Shown here: positions 41,334 through 48,809 of the stretch, one piece after another | Numbering within the stretch: position 1 is the stretch's first letter | Layout: every line of letters starts with the position of its first letter | Origin: a virus | Virus record (IMG/VR): IMGVR_UViG_3300025087_000641 | Location: 41,405-105,404 of that record | Reading direction: 5' to 3' (one strand) | Length of the DNA: 64,000 nt | Translations under genes and position numbers: made by a program | The notes under the pieces: generated by a model | What the model was told of the DNA's origin: nothing | The model's database searches: none | What the model saw: only the letters and a program-made list of their open reading frames with translations

Positions 41334-41371
41334 ACGCCCCACACTGATGCCGATGGCATACAATTGGGGCG
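41334..41371 (-). terminator. Intrinsic terminator just upstream of the protease gene (minus strand)
   Basis: Stem CGCCCCA (41335-41341) / TGGGGCG (41365-41371) continued by ATGCC/GGCAT (41347-41351/41355-41359); minus strand continues TTTTCATTT. It lies 25 nt before the predicted protease start and after a minus-strand promoter, an attenuator-like arrangement also seen at 22.8 kb. Confidence 0.7.
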
Positions 41372-41415
41372 CGAACGAATGTCGCAGGTTATTCGGTTAT
41401 GTCAATCAACTTACG

Positions 41416-41443
41416 ACTTTATCACATATTTCCTGTTTGTCAA
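41416..41443 (-). promoter_or_regulatory. Minus-strand sigma-70 promoter for capsid genes
   Basis: Minus strand CCCCTTGACA (TTGACA at 41443-41438), 16-nt spacer, TAAAGT (41421-41416). The -10 is imperfect. It is followed by the terminator at 41334-41371 before the protease gene. Confidence 0.5.
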
Positions 41444-41518
41444 GGGGAGGATGCCACCACAAATTACTTGCACTTATTGGAATGTGCAGTTATTTTGTTA
41501 CATGGGTAATGCGAGGTA

Positions 41519-41535
41519 TTAGTCAAATTTGTACA
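41519..41535 (+). repeat. Dispersed motif copy (TTAGTCAAATTTGTACA)
   Basis: Intergenic copy between the capsid promoter and the minus-strand gene ending at 41567. Most complete form of the repeated motif. Confidence 0.55.
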
Positions 41536-41550
41536 GTATGTCTCGGAAAG

Positions 41551-41573
41551 ATAATTAGCGAAATCGCTAATTT
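41551..41573 (-). terminator. Hairpin at the end of the small-gene block
   Basis: AATTAGCGA (41553-41561) / TCGCTAATT (41564-41572) is a tight 9-bp hairpin overlapping the stop of the 41567-41788 gene. AT-rich flanks (ATCTTTCC on the minus strand) make it a plausible, weak intrinsic terminator. Confidence 0.5.
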
Positions 41574-41788
41574 AGTTTTCTCTTTATCTTGCCTCGTGCC
41601 TGTTTGTCTATGTTAATCCCACTTTGTTCTGCTGTTCTTGCGCGATTCCACCCCTGTTCTGCAAACTCCTCCAATTTCACAATTTCAAGGAGTTCTGCAT
41701 AATCCTCTCCGTTAGGCTTGCCCTTATAAATCTCTTCCCACTCATCATCAACCCGCTTAAGTTCGTCTCTCCAGCGATGCATGTTCAT
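41567..41788 (-). CDS. Hypothetical small acidic/basic helical protein (73 aa)
   Basis: Start ATG 41788 has AAAGAGG upstream and gives MNMHRWRDELKRVDDEWEEI. It continues with helices YAELLEIVKLEEFAEQGWNR and a basic end (ARGKIKRKLN). An earlier start (41812) overlaps the previous gene. Last gene of the small-gene block. Confidence 0.55.
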   Translation of the reverse strand: MNMHRWRDELKRVDDEWEEIYKGKPNGEDYAELLEIVKLEEFAEQGWNRARTAEQSGINIDKQARGKIKRKLN

Positions 41789-41801
41789 TGTTGTGCCTCT
41801 T

Positions 41802-42023
41802 TCACAAATCAAGATTGTTGTTATTCATATCTAATTCAACCGGCGGTAACACGTCAATATATACAACTCCAATGTGCTTTGCTAAACGTCCGGTTTGTAT
41901 ATTTCTATACAATATTCTGGTTCCATCACATCTTCTGCAAGTGCCATAATAATCCCATGCCCATTCCATCCCGGAAGAACACCAGCAAAATACTGTTTCC
42001 CAATTCTTATTCTCTTCTTCCAC
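41802..42023 (-). CDS. Hypothetical zinc-ribbon protein (73 aa)
   Basis: GTG 42023 preceded by AAAGAGG. Cys motif CWCSSGMEW...CRRCDGT suggests a rubredoxin-like or DnaJ-type zinc ribbon, followed by a short beta segment (HIGVVYIDVLPPVELDM). No named family. Confidence 0.55.
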   Translation of the reverse strand: MEEENKNWETVFCWCSSGMEWAWDYYGTCRRCDGTRILYRNIQTGRLAKHIGVVYIDVLPPVELDMNNNNLDL

Positions 42024-42025
42024 GC

Positions 42026-42934
42026 TTATGCCTCTTTCACAAAATAGTATTTCCCGTTGAATGGATCACGCATTCTGCGAACATACTTGTCTGCCATGTA
42101 TTCATCTATCGCCTTACGTGCTCCCGGAAAATAATAATTCTCGAAACTATTTGCATATTCGTCAACGGCTATTACGCCACCAGCTGAAACTTTCGGATAG
42201 AATGCCTCAAGGCACAATTTGTAACTATCATGTAGATCACAGTCTAAATGGAGTAGTGCAATCTTGTCTCCCGTATAGAGTCCGAGACATTTATCAAACC
42301 ACCCCTGAATGAGTGTAACATGAGTAGCCATCCATGCCTTTGGAATACCGAACCAGCCGAATGTATCTCGTAACATCCTTAGTGGACTCACACCCATTCT
42401 TTCTTCGGAATAGGTGTCGCCCTTGACAGTTGCACGAGGGCTATCATCCTCTTTTGTTGGTGCAGGCCATCCCTCAAAAGAATCAATTCCCCAGAGTCGC
42501 CTAGTGGGTTGCTCAACGCTAGTAATAGCAGATATATGGAGTAATGATTCGCCCCATCCGACGCCACATTCAACTATATCGCCCTCAATGTCTTTGACCG
42601 AATTCATGAGTCTGTGGAAGTACATAAACTTTGTCGTTGGCACAAATCCGAGAAGGGGAGCGATTGAAATTGCGTGTAATTGTTCCCACTTCTCAACGGG
42701 CCTTGATTCATAATTCCGAATCTTATCGCCAAGCGTGTCAAGCAAGGCATATCCAATCTTGAGAATGACTGGATATGACAATTTGTATGCCATCTCATCA
42801 AAAATCTCAAATTTCTCGGCACACTTCTTCCCGAATTCACCGAATAGTTTTGGCTCCTCACCACAAACGACACATCGGTTTGCATCTTCAGTGAGTACGG
42901 GAGACCTAATGTCAACGCTTTTCCACCCGTTCAT
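42026..42934 (-). CDS. TylF/MycF-type O-methyltransferase, second copy (302 aa)
   Basis: The N-terminal 35 residues include a CVVCGEEPKLFGEFGKKC-type zinc element. SAM motif GDIVECGVGWGESLLHI, WGIDSFEGWPAP, LLHLDCDLHDSYKLCLEAFYPKV, GGVIAVDEYANS and GARKAIDEYMADK place it in the TylF family together with the 9702-10559 protein. It is separate from any sugar gene, so a role in virion or host glycan methylation late in infection is an inference. Confidence 0.8.
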   Translation of the reverse strand: MNGWKSVDIRSPVLTEDANRCVVCGEEPKLFGEFGKKCAEKFEIFDEMAYKLSYPVILKIGYALLDTLGDKIRNYESRPVEKWEQLHAISIAPLLGFVPTTKFMYFHRLMNSVKDIEGDIVECGVGWGESLLHISAITSVEQPTRRLWGIDSFEGWPAPTKEDDSPRATVKGDTYSEERMGVSPLRMLRDTFGWFGIPKAWMATHVTLIQGWFDKCLGLYTGDKIALLHLDCDLHDSYKLCLEAFYPKVSAGGVIAVDEYANSFENYYFPGARKAIDEYMADKYVRRMRDPFNGKYYFVKEA

Positions 42935-42954
42935 ATTCTCGGTTTCTTCGGGAA

Positions 42955-44274
42955 TTACAATGGCAATCTTTCTGGCAAGTCAGCATAAATCCATCTTGAC
43001 TTATCATAGAATGCCTCGTATTCCTCCACCAATCCACCCGCCCGGCATTTGGTCTTGAGATAATGCTGTCTTTCTGGCACATCGGAAATACGAGTCTGGA
43101 ATGATTGGTCTGCCGAATGTCTTACCGCGCCACTCCCGTATGGGCCAGGAACAATATGGCGAGGATTCTTCTGGTATGCCATCGCCTCAGCATTGCTCAT
43201 CTGGAAATTGCCATGCAGACTCTTCTTTGTGGTATGTGCCATTTCCTCGCAGTCTGCCGAGAATGCGCCGAGGGCATACTTCAAATCCCTCTTGGAGTCC
43301 ATGTCCTCTGGGCCAATATAGTCAATAATCAATAGGTCAGGGTCGTCCCACGAAATCACATTCCGTATCTGATTGAAATATTTCCAACTGTAGACTCTCC
43401 CATAAGCATCTAACGCCTCAACCCACCCCTGATAGATGAATTGGCGAACTTTCTCATCGTGCCATGCGCCAATAGCATTTCCAGTGGAATCGTAGATGGT
43501 AATTGGACTTCCATGTTCATCTAGCATTGCTGGTTGCGCCCTACAGACTCCAGAATTGACCTCGTTGAGTGTTAAATGAGTCAATCCAAGCAAGAGTCGT
43601 GAGGCAACTTGCTGTTGATTCTCCTTTGAGATAAATGTCACTCGGTGCTGTTGCTCTACAGCATCACAGCCAAGAGAATATCCCGTCGTCGTCTTGCCGC
43701 GCCCCGACTCCCCAATCCAGACAGTCCACCATCCCGCCCGATGTCCGCCACCGTCTCCAGCATTGCCCTCGGTCATCTTATTGAAGAATTTTAGTTTGCT
43801 TCTGAAAAGAACAGGTGGAACTATTGGCCCGCGATGGGCGGATGGGCGAGGATCATATGCCTTTGCGTGAATGGTGAGTGATTGCAACCTCTGTGCGAAT
43901 ACTGGCAACCACTGCGAGATTTCTTTATCTTTGTCGCTACGCAACTCCAATGCACGTCTTACAAGTTTGTCAACCTCGCCTTGAAGATAATGGTCACGAA
44001 CTCTTTTGACTACATCCTCTGGTGGAACATCTCCTGTCCCATTTAAACTAAAAATGGACTTGACAGATTCGGAATCCTGTAATTTCCCAGATGCTCTCAC
44101 CATCAGCGCCAAGAGATTGATTTTTTTCTTCTCTCTCAGCAACCCAACTGCGGCATCGTAAAGCACTCGCGCATCATTGTCTGGAATACCATCCGACTTC
44201 AATCCGAGATGCAATAGAGTCTCGGTATAGTTGTGCGATATGCTCGTGATGACCGCCTTGCTGATGTCGTCCAT
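42955..44274 (-). CDS. DnaB-like replicative helicase (RecA fold, about 439 aa)
   Basis: Start ATG 44274 sits just after the stop of the upstream gene. The first 150 residues resemble the DnaB N-terminal domain (DARVLYDAAVGLLREKKKIN, LLALMVRASG). The ATPase has Walker A IGESGRGKTTTGYSLG and Walker B DLLIIDYIGPE, then MSNAEAMAYQKNPRHIVPGPYGSGAVRHSADQ region partly matching the AYGSGxxxxxAD motif. It probably unwinds phage DNA with the primase encoded at 62.4 kb. Confidence 0.75.
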   Translation of the reverse strand: MDDISKAVITSISHNYTETLLHLGLKSDGIPDNDARVLYDAAVGLLREKKKINLLALMVRASGKLQDSESVKSIFSLNGTGDVPPEDVVKRVRDHYLQGEVDKLVRRALELRSDKDKEISQWLPVFAQRLQSLTIHAKAYDPRPSAHRGPIVPPVLFRSKLKFFNKMTEGNAGDGGGHRAGWWTVWIGESGRGKTTTGYSLGCDAVEQQHRVTFISKENQQQVASRLLLGLTHLTLNEVNSGVCRAQPAMLDEHGSPITIYDSTGNAIGAWHDEKVRQFIYQGWVEALDAYGRVYSWKYFNQIRNVISWDDPDLLIIDYIGPEDMDSKRDLKYALGAFSADCEEMAHTTKKSLHGNFQMSNAEAMAYQKNPRHIVPGPYGSGAVRHSADQSFQTRISDVPERQHYLKTKCRAGGLVEEYEAFYDKSRWIYADLPERLPL

Positions 44275-44276
44275 AT

Positions 44277-44708
44277 TTAGAATTCCATTTGTTGAATGAC
44301 TTTCGCGGGGACTGTTGGAACGACAACCATTGTAACAGGTTCTTCTGGATATGCAACCCGTCCCGTGTCTTTTTCCCATTCTTTAACCTCCGCGAGGTTC
44401 CAATGTGGCGGAGGTGTGTTCAGATAACTCAGATATTGTTCATAATACGGCGGATGTCCCCACATGACAACGTACATTGACTCTACTTTTCCACCGGAAT
44501 AGTCAAATTTGCACAAACGTAGTGCTTGGATTGTCGCCCAAACAATATCTGGGTCTAGTGGCTTGTCGCCGTTCTTTGGATTACAGAGTCTTTTTGCTTC
44601 TGCGGCATAGCGACGAAAAAGGCGTTGGTCACTGAAATCGGAATGGCCCAACACCTCCGTATAGAATCTTAGTGCAAGTCTAGTTACTGGCCCTACTTTG
44701 CGAGGCAT
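44277..44708 (-). CDS. Hypothetical protein, possible helicase partner (143 aa)
   Basis: Helical N-terminal half (RLALRFYTEVLGHSDFSDQR, LFRRYAAEAKRL) and Pro/Val-rich C-terminus (PEEPVTMVVVPTVPAKVIQQ). Immediately upstream of the helicase gene, so a loader or accessory protein is possible. A dispersed CAAATTTG motif copy (44499-44515) lies inside the gene. Confidence 0.5.
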   Translation of the reverse strand: MPRKVGPVTRLALRFYTEVLGHSDFSDQRLFRRYAAEAKRLCNPKNGDKPLDPDIVWATIQALRLCKFDYSGGKVESMYVVMWGHPPYYEQYLSYLNTPPPHWNLAEVKEWEKDTGRVAYPEEPVTMVVVPTVPAKVIQQMEF

Positions 44709-44721
44709 ATTACATCTTTAT

Positions 44722-44859
44722 CTAATCTGGTTGAAAGGATATTGAGAATGGACGAAATGTTACAAGCCACCAGCCAAGCCAAATATATTTGCAAATCTCA
44801 TTCATTCCCCAATGAAAGTACAGGGGGACTGTCCACCAATAATTATGGGTGATTTTCAT
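44722..44859 (-). CDS. Hypothetical small Trp-rich protein (45 aa)
   Basis: Start ATG 44859 follows the stop of the preceding membrane gene. Sequence is unusually aromatic (HNYWWTVPLYFHWGMNEICK, YIWLGWWLVTF). May be membrane associated. Weak evidence; accepted from its position in a closely spaced operon. Confidence 0.35.
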   Translation of the reverse strand: MKITHNYWWTVPLYFHWGMNEICKYIWLGWWLVTFRPFSISFQPD

Positions 44860-44866
44860 TGATATA

Positions 44867-45064
44867 TTAGTCCTCATCCTTCCAGAACGGAAGATTCGGG
44901 TCGTACCATTCATCCCCTATAGAATTGTACTTCTTTGGAACAGTTACACCTATGTCCCAATGTTCTATGGGAGTCTTTGGCTTGCTGTTTGAGATGCGAC
45001 GACTTATAGTTTCATCCCATACAATCGCCACAACAACACATACAAGAAGGAGCCAGCCAATCAT
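44867..45064 (-). CDS. Small membrane protein with soluble tail (65 aa)
   Basis: ATG 45064 overlaps the preceding stop (ATGA). MIGWLLLVCVVVAIVWDE is a signal-anchor; the remainder is a polar tail ending YDPNLPFWKDED. Function unknown. Confidence 0.55.
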   Translation of the reverse strand: MIGWLLLVCVVVAIVWDETISRRISNSKPKTPIEHWDIGVTVPKKYNSIGDEWYDPNLPFWKDED

Positions 45065-45189
45065 GTCTGTTGCCTAAAATGTTCAGAAACAACAATTTCC
45101 CCGCATTTGTATAACCCGTCCTTGCTATCAGATATTGCAACCAGTTTTGGCCTGTTGGTTGAATTGTTAATCTCTGTAAGTATAAGCAT
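45061..45189 (-). CDS. Hypothetical small protein (42 aa)
   Basis: ORF from ATG 45189 to TGA 45061-45063, with ATGA coupling to the next gene and overlap with the previous one. Product MLILTEINNSTNRPKLVAIS followed by a DGLYKCGEIVVSEHF segment; looks like a short beta hairpin domain. Accepted because it fills an otherwise empty 100-bp gap in a packed operon. Confidence 0.5.
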   Translation of the reverse strand: MLILTEINNSTNRPKLVAISDSKDGLYKCGEIVVSEHFRQQT

Positions 45190-45367
45190 TCTTATCGCCC
45201 AATACTGTCTGTAATTGTGCCACTGCTAATTTTGCGCGTCTCAATTCGTTTATCAGAACATCTCGTTCTTTTGACTCTGGAATCTTGTCAACCTTTAGTA
45301 AGGCGCGGAAGATGTCTTGGCGTATCTTATTGGCAGTATCAATCTCGGCGCTTTTTGGCTTTGCCAT
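45167..45367 (-). CDS. Hypothetical small helical protein (66 aa)
   Basis: Start ATG 45367 (MAKPKSAEIDTANKIRQDIF) is chosen; a longer version from 45415 runs into the previous gene. Product is basic and helical (VLINELRRAKLAVAQLQTVL). Function unknown. Confidence 0.5.
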   Translation of the reverse strand: MAKPKSAEIDTANKIRQDIFRALLKVDKIPESKERDVLINELRRAKLAVAQLQTVLGDKNAYTYRD

Positions 45368-45599
45368 TTTGTGTCTTTCTAATAACAAGAAGCCTATTTC
45401 CGTTTTTACCAGCAACTCTAATCAATTCCCATTTACCAGTTCTTGCAAGTTGTTCTCCACGCCTTCTTGCCGTATTCCATCCACAATCCCATTGTGCCAT
45501 CAACTGGCAAAGTGTAATGTCGCTTGACAACTGTGGTGGCAATACGTCCAAGTCGGCCCCCATCTCAGATATAATATCTTCAATGGTCAGTTCTGTCAT
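45339..45599 (-). CDS. Putative winged-helix/HTH protein (86 aa)
   Basis: ATGA coupling with the phosphoesterase stop. DITLCQLMAQWDCGWNTARR followed by a RGEQLARTGKWELIRVAGKN beta wing looks like a small winged-helix DNA-binding domain, ending in basic residues. Possibly a regulator. Confidence 0.5.
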   Translation of the reverse strand: MTELTIEDIISEMGADLDVLPPQLSSDITLCQLMAQWDCGWNTARRRGEQLARTGKWELIRVAGKNGNRLLVIRKTQNGKAKKRRD

Positions 45600-46453
45600 T
45601 TGAACTCAGCAACGGAACTCTGCGAAATTGGAAGTATCATAAACTCGAATCCCGTTACCTCTCCATCGTCAATGTCAACGATTAGTCCGCCAACATCTGC
45701 GATGTCCTCATGGCTAACGACTCTGTGGGCATATTCCGTTTTCCATTGCCAGGCTGGAGTGATAAACGAATGGCAGGTATGTCCATAATCATTACAGGTT
45801 TCATGTACCTTGTGGTGAATGTGACTTCTAACCAGCACATCGGGCAGTTTTGTGTCTACACCCTTTCCCCTAGACACTAGGCCATCAAGTACAATCGTGC
45901 GTGTATATGACCTCAATTCGTTACCGTAAGTCCATATTCTCCTTCCAGAACTTGGGCCGTGATGGGCTATATTCATCTCCACGCCATAGACATTTAGCAT
46001 GAGATGATACATGCTCCGAGTACCAACCATCTGTCCGTTAACCCTGTTGGATTTCAACTTCTGTGCTATTGATTCATCGCCTGTTCCAGATGGTTGAACA
46101 TGGGCGGGTGTTCCCCTAACCACATAGGTCGCATTTGCTTTTTCTGTGTGCCTGACAAAAATATCTGTTGCGACTCTTGCTTGGTCAAATAGGGATTTTG
46201 ACCATATCTGATTTGTGGCATGATGGTCTCCGTCAATCAGGTCGCCATTGAAAACAAGAATTGTCTTTCTTGACTTCGCTCGCCGCCACACAGAGGGCCA
46301 GAATTCCCTTTCCCAGAATTTCCATGCCTCTTTCTGGAGTCTGTTTGGCGTATATTCTCCTCCGTCATCCAGATACACTACTGGAGGGCACAACCCAACC
46401 GTCGAACCTACATGATGGTCTGAGGTTACGACGACCTGCGCTGATTTTTTCAC
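45596..46453 (-). CDS. Calcineurin-like metallophosphoesterase (285 aa)
   Basis: Metal ligands in order: VTSDHHVGS (D-x-H), VFNGDLIDGDHH (GDxxD), VRGTPAHV (usual GNHD, here GTPAH), NIAHHG and VRSHIHHK. Related phage phosphoesterases act on nucleic acid or nucleotide substrates. The altered GNHD motif may change the second metal site. Lies in the small-gene block after the helicase on the late strand. Confidence 0.75.
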   Translation of the reverse strand: MKKSAQVVVTSDHHVGSTVGLCPPVVYLDDGGEYTPNRLQKEAWKFWEREFWPSVWRRAKSRKTILVFNGDLIDGDHHATNQIWSKSLFDQARVATDIFVRHTEKANATYVVRGTPAHVQPSGTGDESIAQKLKSNRVNGQMVGTRSMYHLMLNVYGVEMNIAHHGPSSGRRIWTYGNELRSYTRTIVLDGLVSRGKGVDTKLPDVLVRSHIHHKVHETCNDYGHTCHSFITPAWQWKTEYAHRVVSHEDIADVGGLIVDIDDGEVTGFEFMILPISQSSVAEFK

Positions 46454-46726
46454 TTATAAAAGTTCCCGACCAGGTATCCTCATCAGCCCAAGTTCATCCA
46501 ATGATAGAACACTGGTATGGTACTGCTTATCGTGACGTTCCTCAACTACAAGACATTCCCCAATTACGGAGAAAATCTTTCTATGACAGTGTTTACATTC
46601 AACCCGACTACCCCCAGATGGGACTATGGTTGCCATATACCCGACTGTTTGAAACAACTTCTCCGCCAGAGAAGCAGCCCCCGACTCCTTCTGTGGCGGA
46701 GAGATGATAGATGCCGAAGATAGCAT
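46454..46726 (-). CDS. Hypothetical zinc-ribbon protein (90 aa)
   Basis: ATG 46726 overlaps the previous stop (TAATG) with AAAGGA upstream. CKHCHRKIF, then CLVVEERHDKQYH suggest a zinc site. The first 30 residues are of low complexity and a start at 46636 is possible. No named family. Confidence 0.5.
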   Translation of the reverse strand: MLSSASIISPPQKESGAASLAEKLFQTVGYMATIVPSGGSRVECKHCHRKIFSVIGECLVVEERHDKQYHTSVLSLDELGLMRIPGRELL

Positions 46727-46938
46727 TATTGTCCTTTAGGCATAAATCGCTGTTGGATGACACTCCGTAATCTGACTTGCAATGCAGCGGCTTTTGCCTC
46801 TGGTACTTGCTCAAGATTGATGTCATTGTGCTCAAAAAGGTCAACAAGTGATTCTATCTCGGAATACGAGAGCGGTCTTTTCACAATCCACTTTATTGCC
46901 GCCACAATTGCAAACAGAACATCTAATACGTCGCTCAT
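46726..46938 (-). CDS. Hypothetical small protein (70 aa)
   Basis: Amphipathic/hydrophobic N-terminus (VLDVLFAIVAAIKWIVKRP) then a helical acidic domain (YSEIESLVDLFEHNDINLEQ). Might be a membrane-peripheral protein. Function unknown. Confidence 0.45.
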   Translation of the reverse strand: MSDVLDVLFAIVAAIKWIVKRPLSYSEIESLVDLFEHNDINLEQVPEAKAAALQVRLRSVIQQRFMPKGQ

Positions 46939-46978
46939 TTTCTTGTATATTCTCCGTTAGGTCAATAGTTACAGGGTA

Positions 46979-47209
46979 CTAATGACATAATGTAATGTCT
47001 GGTGTGTCTTTGTCTTCTGGTGTTATGACTTTCAATTCAATGTCTCCGGCGAATACAACGCCTTTTACGCCAAGCGGACGAAAGACTTCATCCAGTATAT
47101 GTTGCAACTCAAAAATTTCCATATGCGATACATCTTCTCTAACAATAACGGCAAGAACATCGCCATTCTTTAGCTGCAACTTATCTATTTCTATCTTTTC
47201 AATTTCCAT
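46979..47209 (-). CDS. Hypothetical small protein (76 aa)
   Basis: Starts right after the stop of the gp10-like gene. LQLKNGDVLAVIVREDVSHM and ELQHILDEVFRPLGVKGVVF give a compact alpha/beta pattern. Seen as a general type (short proteins beginning with a KNGDVLVV strand) in phage structural regions. Role unknown. Confidence 0.5.
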   Translation of the reverse strand: MEIEKIEIDKLQLKNGDVLAVIVREDVSHMEIFELQHILDEVFRPLGVKGVVFAGDIELKVITPEDKDTPDITLCH

Positions 47210-47683
47210 TTAGAACCCCGCAATCCTTAGAACTTTCTCAACGCCACTTCTGAATATCTGGACTACTCCTTGCTCTACGTCATTCTTAATCCTTTCTATG
47301 TTGCGCCAATTACGCATTTTGTGGAACCATGTCTGCTTTACAACACCATGAACCCACGGCGCATAACTCGCCTTGTTCTCTACAACACCTTGAACGCCAT
47401 CACCCCTTTCACTAACCATCCTATCCCACCGCAGATTCAGTTGTTCGCTTTCTCCGCGATTATACTTCTCATATTGAGTACCCCTGCCTCGGATGTAGTA
47501 GGGCGGAGGAGGAGCATTGGCTTCTGTTTCGTCAGGATAGACAGCCGCATTCGTCGCCACATATTTAGTGGCGTCGTGCATTCCTCCAAGCATAGCAGTT
47601 TTGCGAATCAAATCACCTGCCATTTTCAACCTCTTGGCGAGTTGGTCTGCCCCATCAATCTTGATGTCAATGACTACTGGCAT
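47210..47683 (-). CDS. HK97 gp10-like minor head/tail protein (157 aa)
   Basis: Start ATG 47683 (AGAG-ATTAAC upstream) giving MPVVIDIKIDGADQLAKRLK. The middle has YVATNAAVYPDETEANAPPP, PYYIRGRGTQYEKYN, GVVENKASYAPWVHG and the C-terminal helix, the typical HK97_gp10/tail-component layout. It would act at the head-tail joint. Confidence 0.65.
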   Translation of the reverse strand: MPVVIDIKIDGADQLAKRLKMAGDLIRKTAMLGGMHDATKYVATNAAVYPDETEANAPPPPYYIRGRGTQYEKYNRGESEQLNLRWDRMVSERGDGVQGVVENKASYAPWVHGVVKQTWFHKMRNWRNIERIKNDVEQGVVQIFRSGVEKVLRIAGF

Positions 47684-47696
47684 GTTAATCTCTATG

Positions 47697-47725
47697 TTGC
47701 ATAATATCACAATTTATTGTAAAAT
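47697..47725 (+). promoter_or_regulatory. Sigma-70 promoter of the 47.8-kb endonuclease cassette
   Basis: TTGCAT 47697-47702, 17-nt spacer, TAAAAT 47720-47725. Overlaps the coding start of the minus-strand gp10-like ORF. Predicted start near 47732, where the leader arm begins. Confidence 0.6.
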
Positions 47726-47731
47726 CAATGT

Positions 47732-47818
47732 GGGCTTGAGATGTCTTGCTAACATCTGACAAATCCGAAACCTGTATCGGAAGCCCCGTTATCCCCAACA
47801 GGCCATCATTAACAGGAA
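47732..47818 (+). ncRNA. Structured leader RNA of the 47.8-kb cassette
   Basis: GGGCTT (47732-47737) pairs with AAGCCC (47781-47786); AGATGT/ACATCT (47739-47744/47752-47757) forms an internal hairpin; CCTGT (47771-47775), in the large loop, pairs with ACAGG (47798-47802) beyond it, again giving the crossing order. GCCAT/ATGGC closes a last hairpin just before the ATG. Stems are shorter than in the other cassettes. Confidence 0.45.
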
Positions 47819-47825
47819 TGGCGAA

Positions 47826-48809
47826 ATGTCTTATCATGTCCCTAATACAACAATAATCTGTGAACAGTGCGGAAAAGAATTTTCATACTATAAGGTTGCA
47901 TCTGTAAAGATGCGACATTTCTGTAGTTGTGAATGTCATGGCATTTCAATAAGAAGGGGATGGTCAAAAAAGGCTTGTGCCATATGCGGAAATGAATATA
48001 TTTCAAAGAATTCAGACAAAAAGTATTGCAGAAGAACCGCATGTAGTATCGGATGTGCCATAAAATTAGCACGACTAGAGAATAAGGAAAAAATCAACGA
48101 GAAACTATTTTGGAATGAGGCTAGAAAGTCATTTCTTGTTGAAAATTATGCCCTTCTTGGGAAAAAATTATGTGCCGAGAAACTGGGATGTTCTGAAAAA
48201 GCCATAGGTGCACAAGTGCATAGGCTTGGATTGAGTCTTCCGCTAGATATTGCCCAAAAGAATAGAGCAGATGCACTTCGTGAACACCGAAGGGTAAACG
48301 GCCACCCAATGAAAAATCCAGAGATTGCAAGGCGAGGCCGCGAAACATGGCTCAAAAATGTCGGTGAGGTTGGACAAGAGGCTGAAAGGCAAAGACTCAT
48401 AAAAATGTCCAGAGAAATTAGATTGAAAAAATCCTCAAAACTTCAAGAGTCCGTCAGGGATAAACTGCTCACCATAGGATTGGATTTTGAATATGAATTC
48501 ATATTGAATGGGAATTTCATTGTTGATTTTGCATTCCCCAGTAAGAAATTTATTGTACAGATTGATGGATGTTACTGGCATGGGCATTCCTGTAGAAACA
48601 AAGAATTGACAAGTGGTCAAATTTCACAAATCAAGCGGGACGCCTCACAAGATAAATATTGCGAGGTATGTGGATGGATGGTTTTGAGAATATTTGAGTG
48701 TGAGATACACAGGGATTGGACATCATGTCTGGACAAAATATTTTCATGCTTGGGAAAGCCAGCACCTACACCCACTCTGGCACTTAAAATCCCCCGGAAC
48801 GCGCTGTGA
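47826..48809 (+). CDS. EDxHD/Vsr-like homing endonuclease with zinc fingers (327 aa)
   Basis: N-terminus: CEQCGKEFSYYKV, CSCEC, CAICGNEYISK, CRRTAC - two or more zinc fingers. The centre is helical with a HTH-like LLGKKLCAEKLGCSEKAIGA segment. The C-terminal nuclease: LQESVRDKLLTIGLDFEYEF, FIVDFAFPSKKFIVQIDGCY, WHGHSC and GWMVLRIFECEI. Same class as the 24.6-kb protein but with low identity, so acquired separately. Its 3' end overlaps the portal gene by 66 nt. Confidence 0.8.
   Translation: MSYHVPNTTIICEQCGKEFSYYKVASVKMRHFCSCECHGISIRRGWSKKACAICGNEYISKNSDKKYCRRTACSIGCAIKLARLENKEKINEKLFWNEARKSFLVENYALLGKKLCAEKLGCSEKAIGAQVHRLGLSLPLDIAQKNRADALREHRRVNGHPMKNPEIARRGRETWLKNVGEVGQEAERQRLIKMSREIRLKKSSKLQESVRDKLLTIGLDFEYEFILNGNFIVDFAFPSKKFIVQIDGCYWHGHSCRNKELTSGQISQIKRDASQDKYCEVCGWMVLRIFECEIHRDWTSCLDKIFSCLGKPAPTPTLALKIPRNAL

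Noticed and set aside
41309-41363. Longer start of the prohead protease at 41363
   Set aside because: It would put the start codon inside a terminator hairpin; the TTG at 41309 gives the usual N-terminus of the extension.
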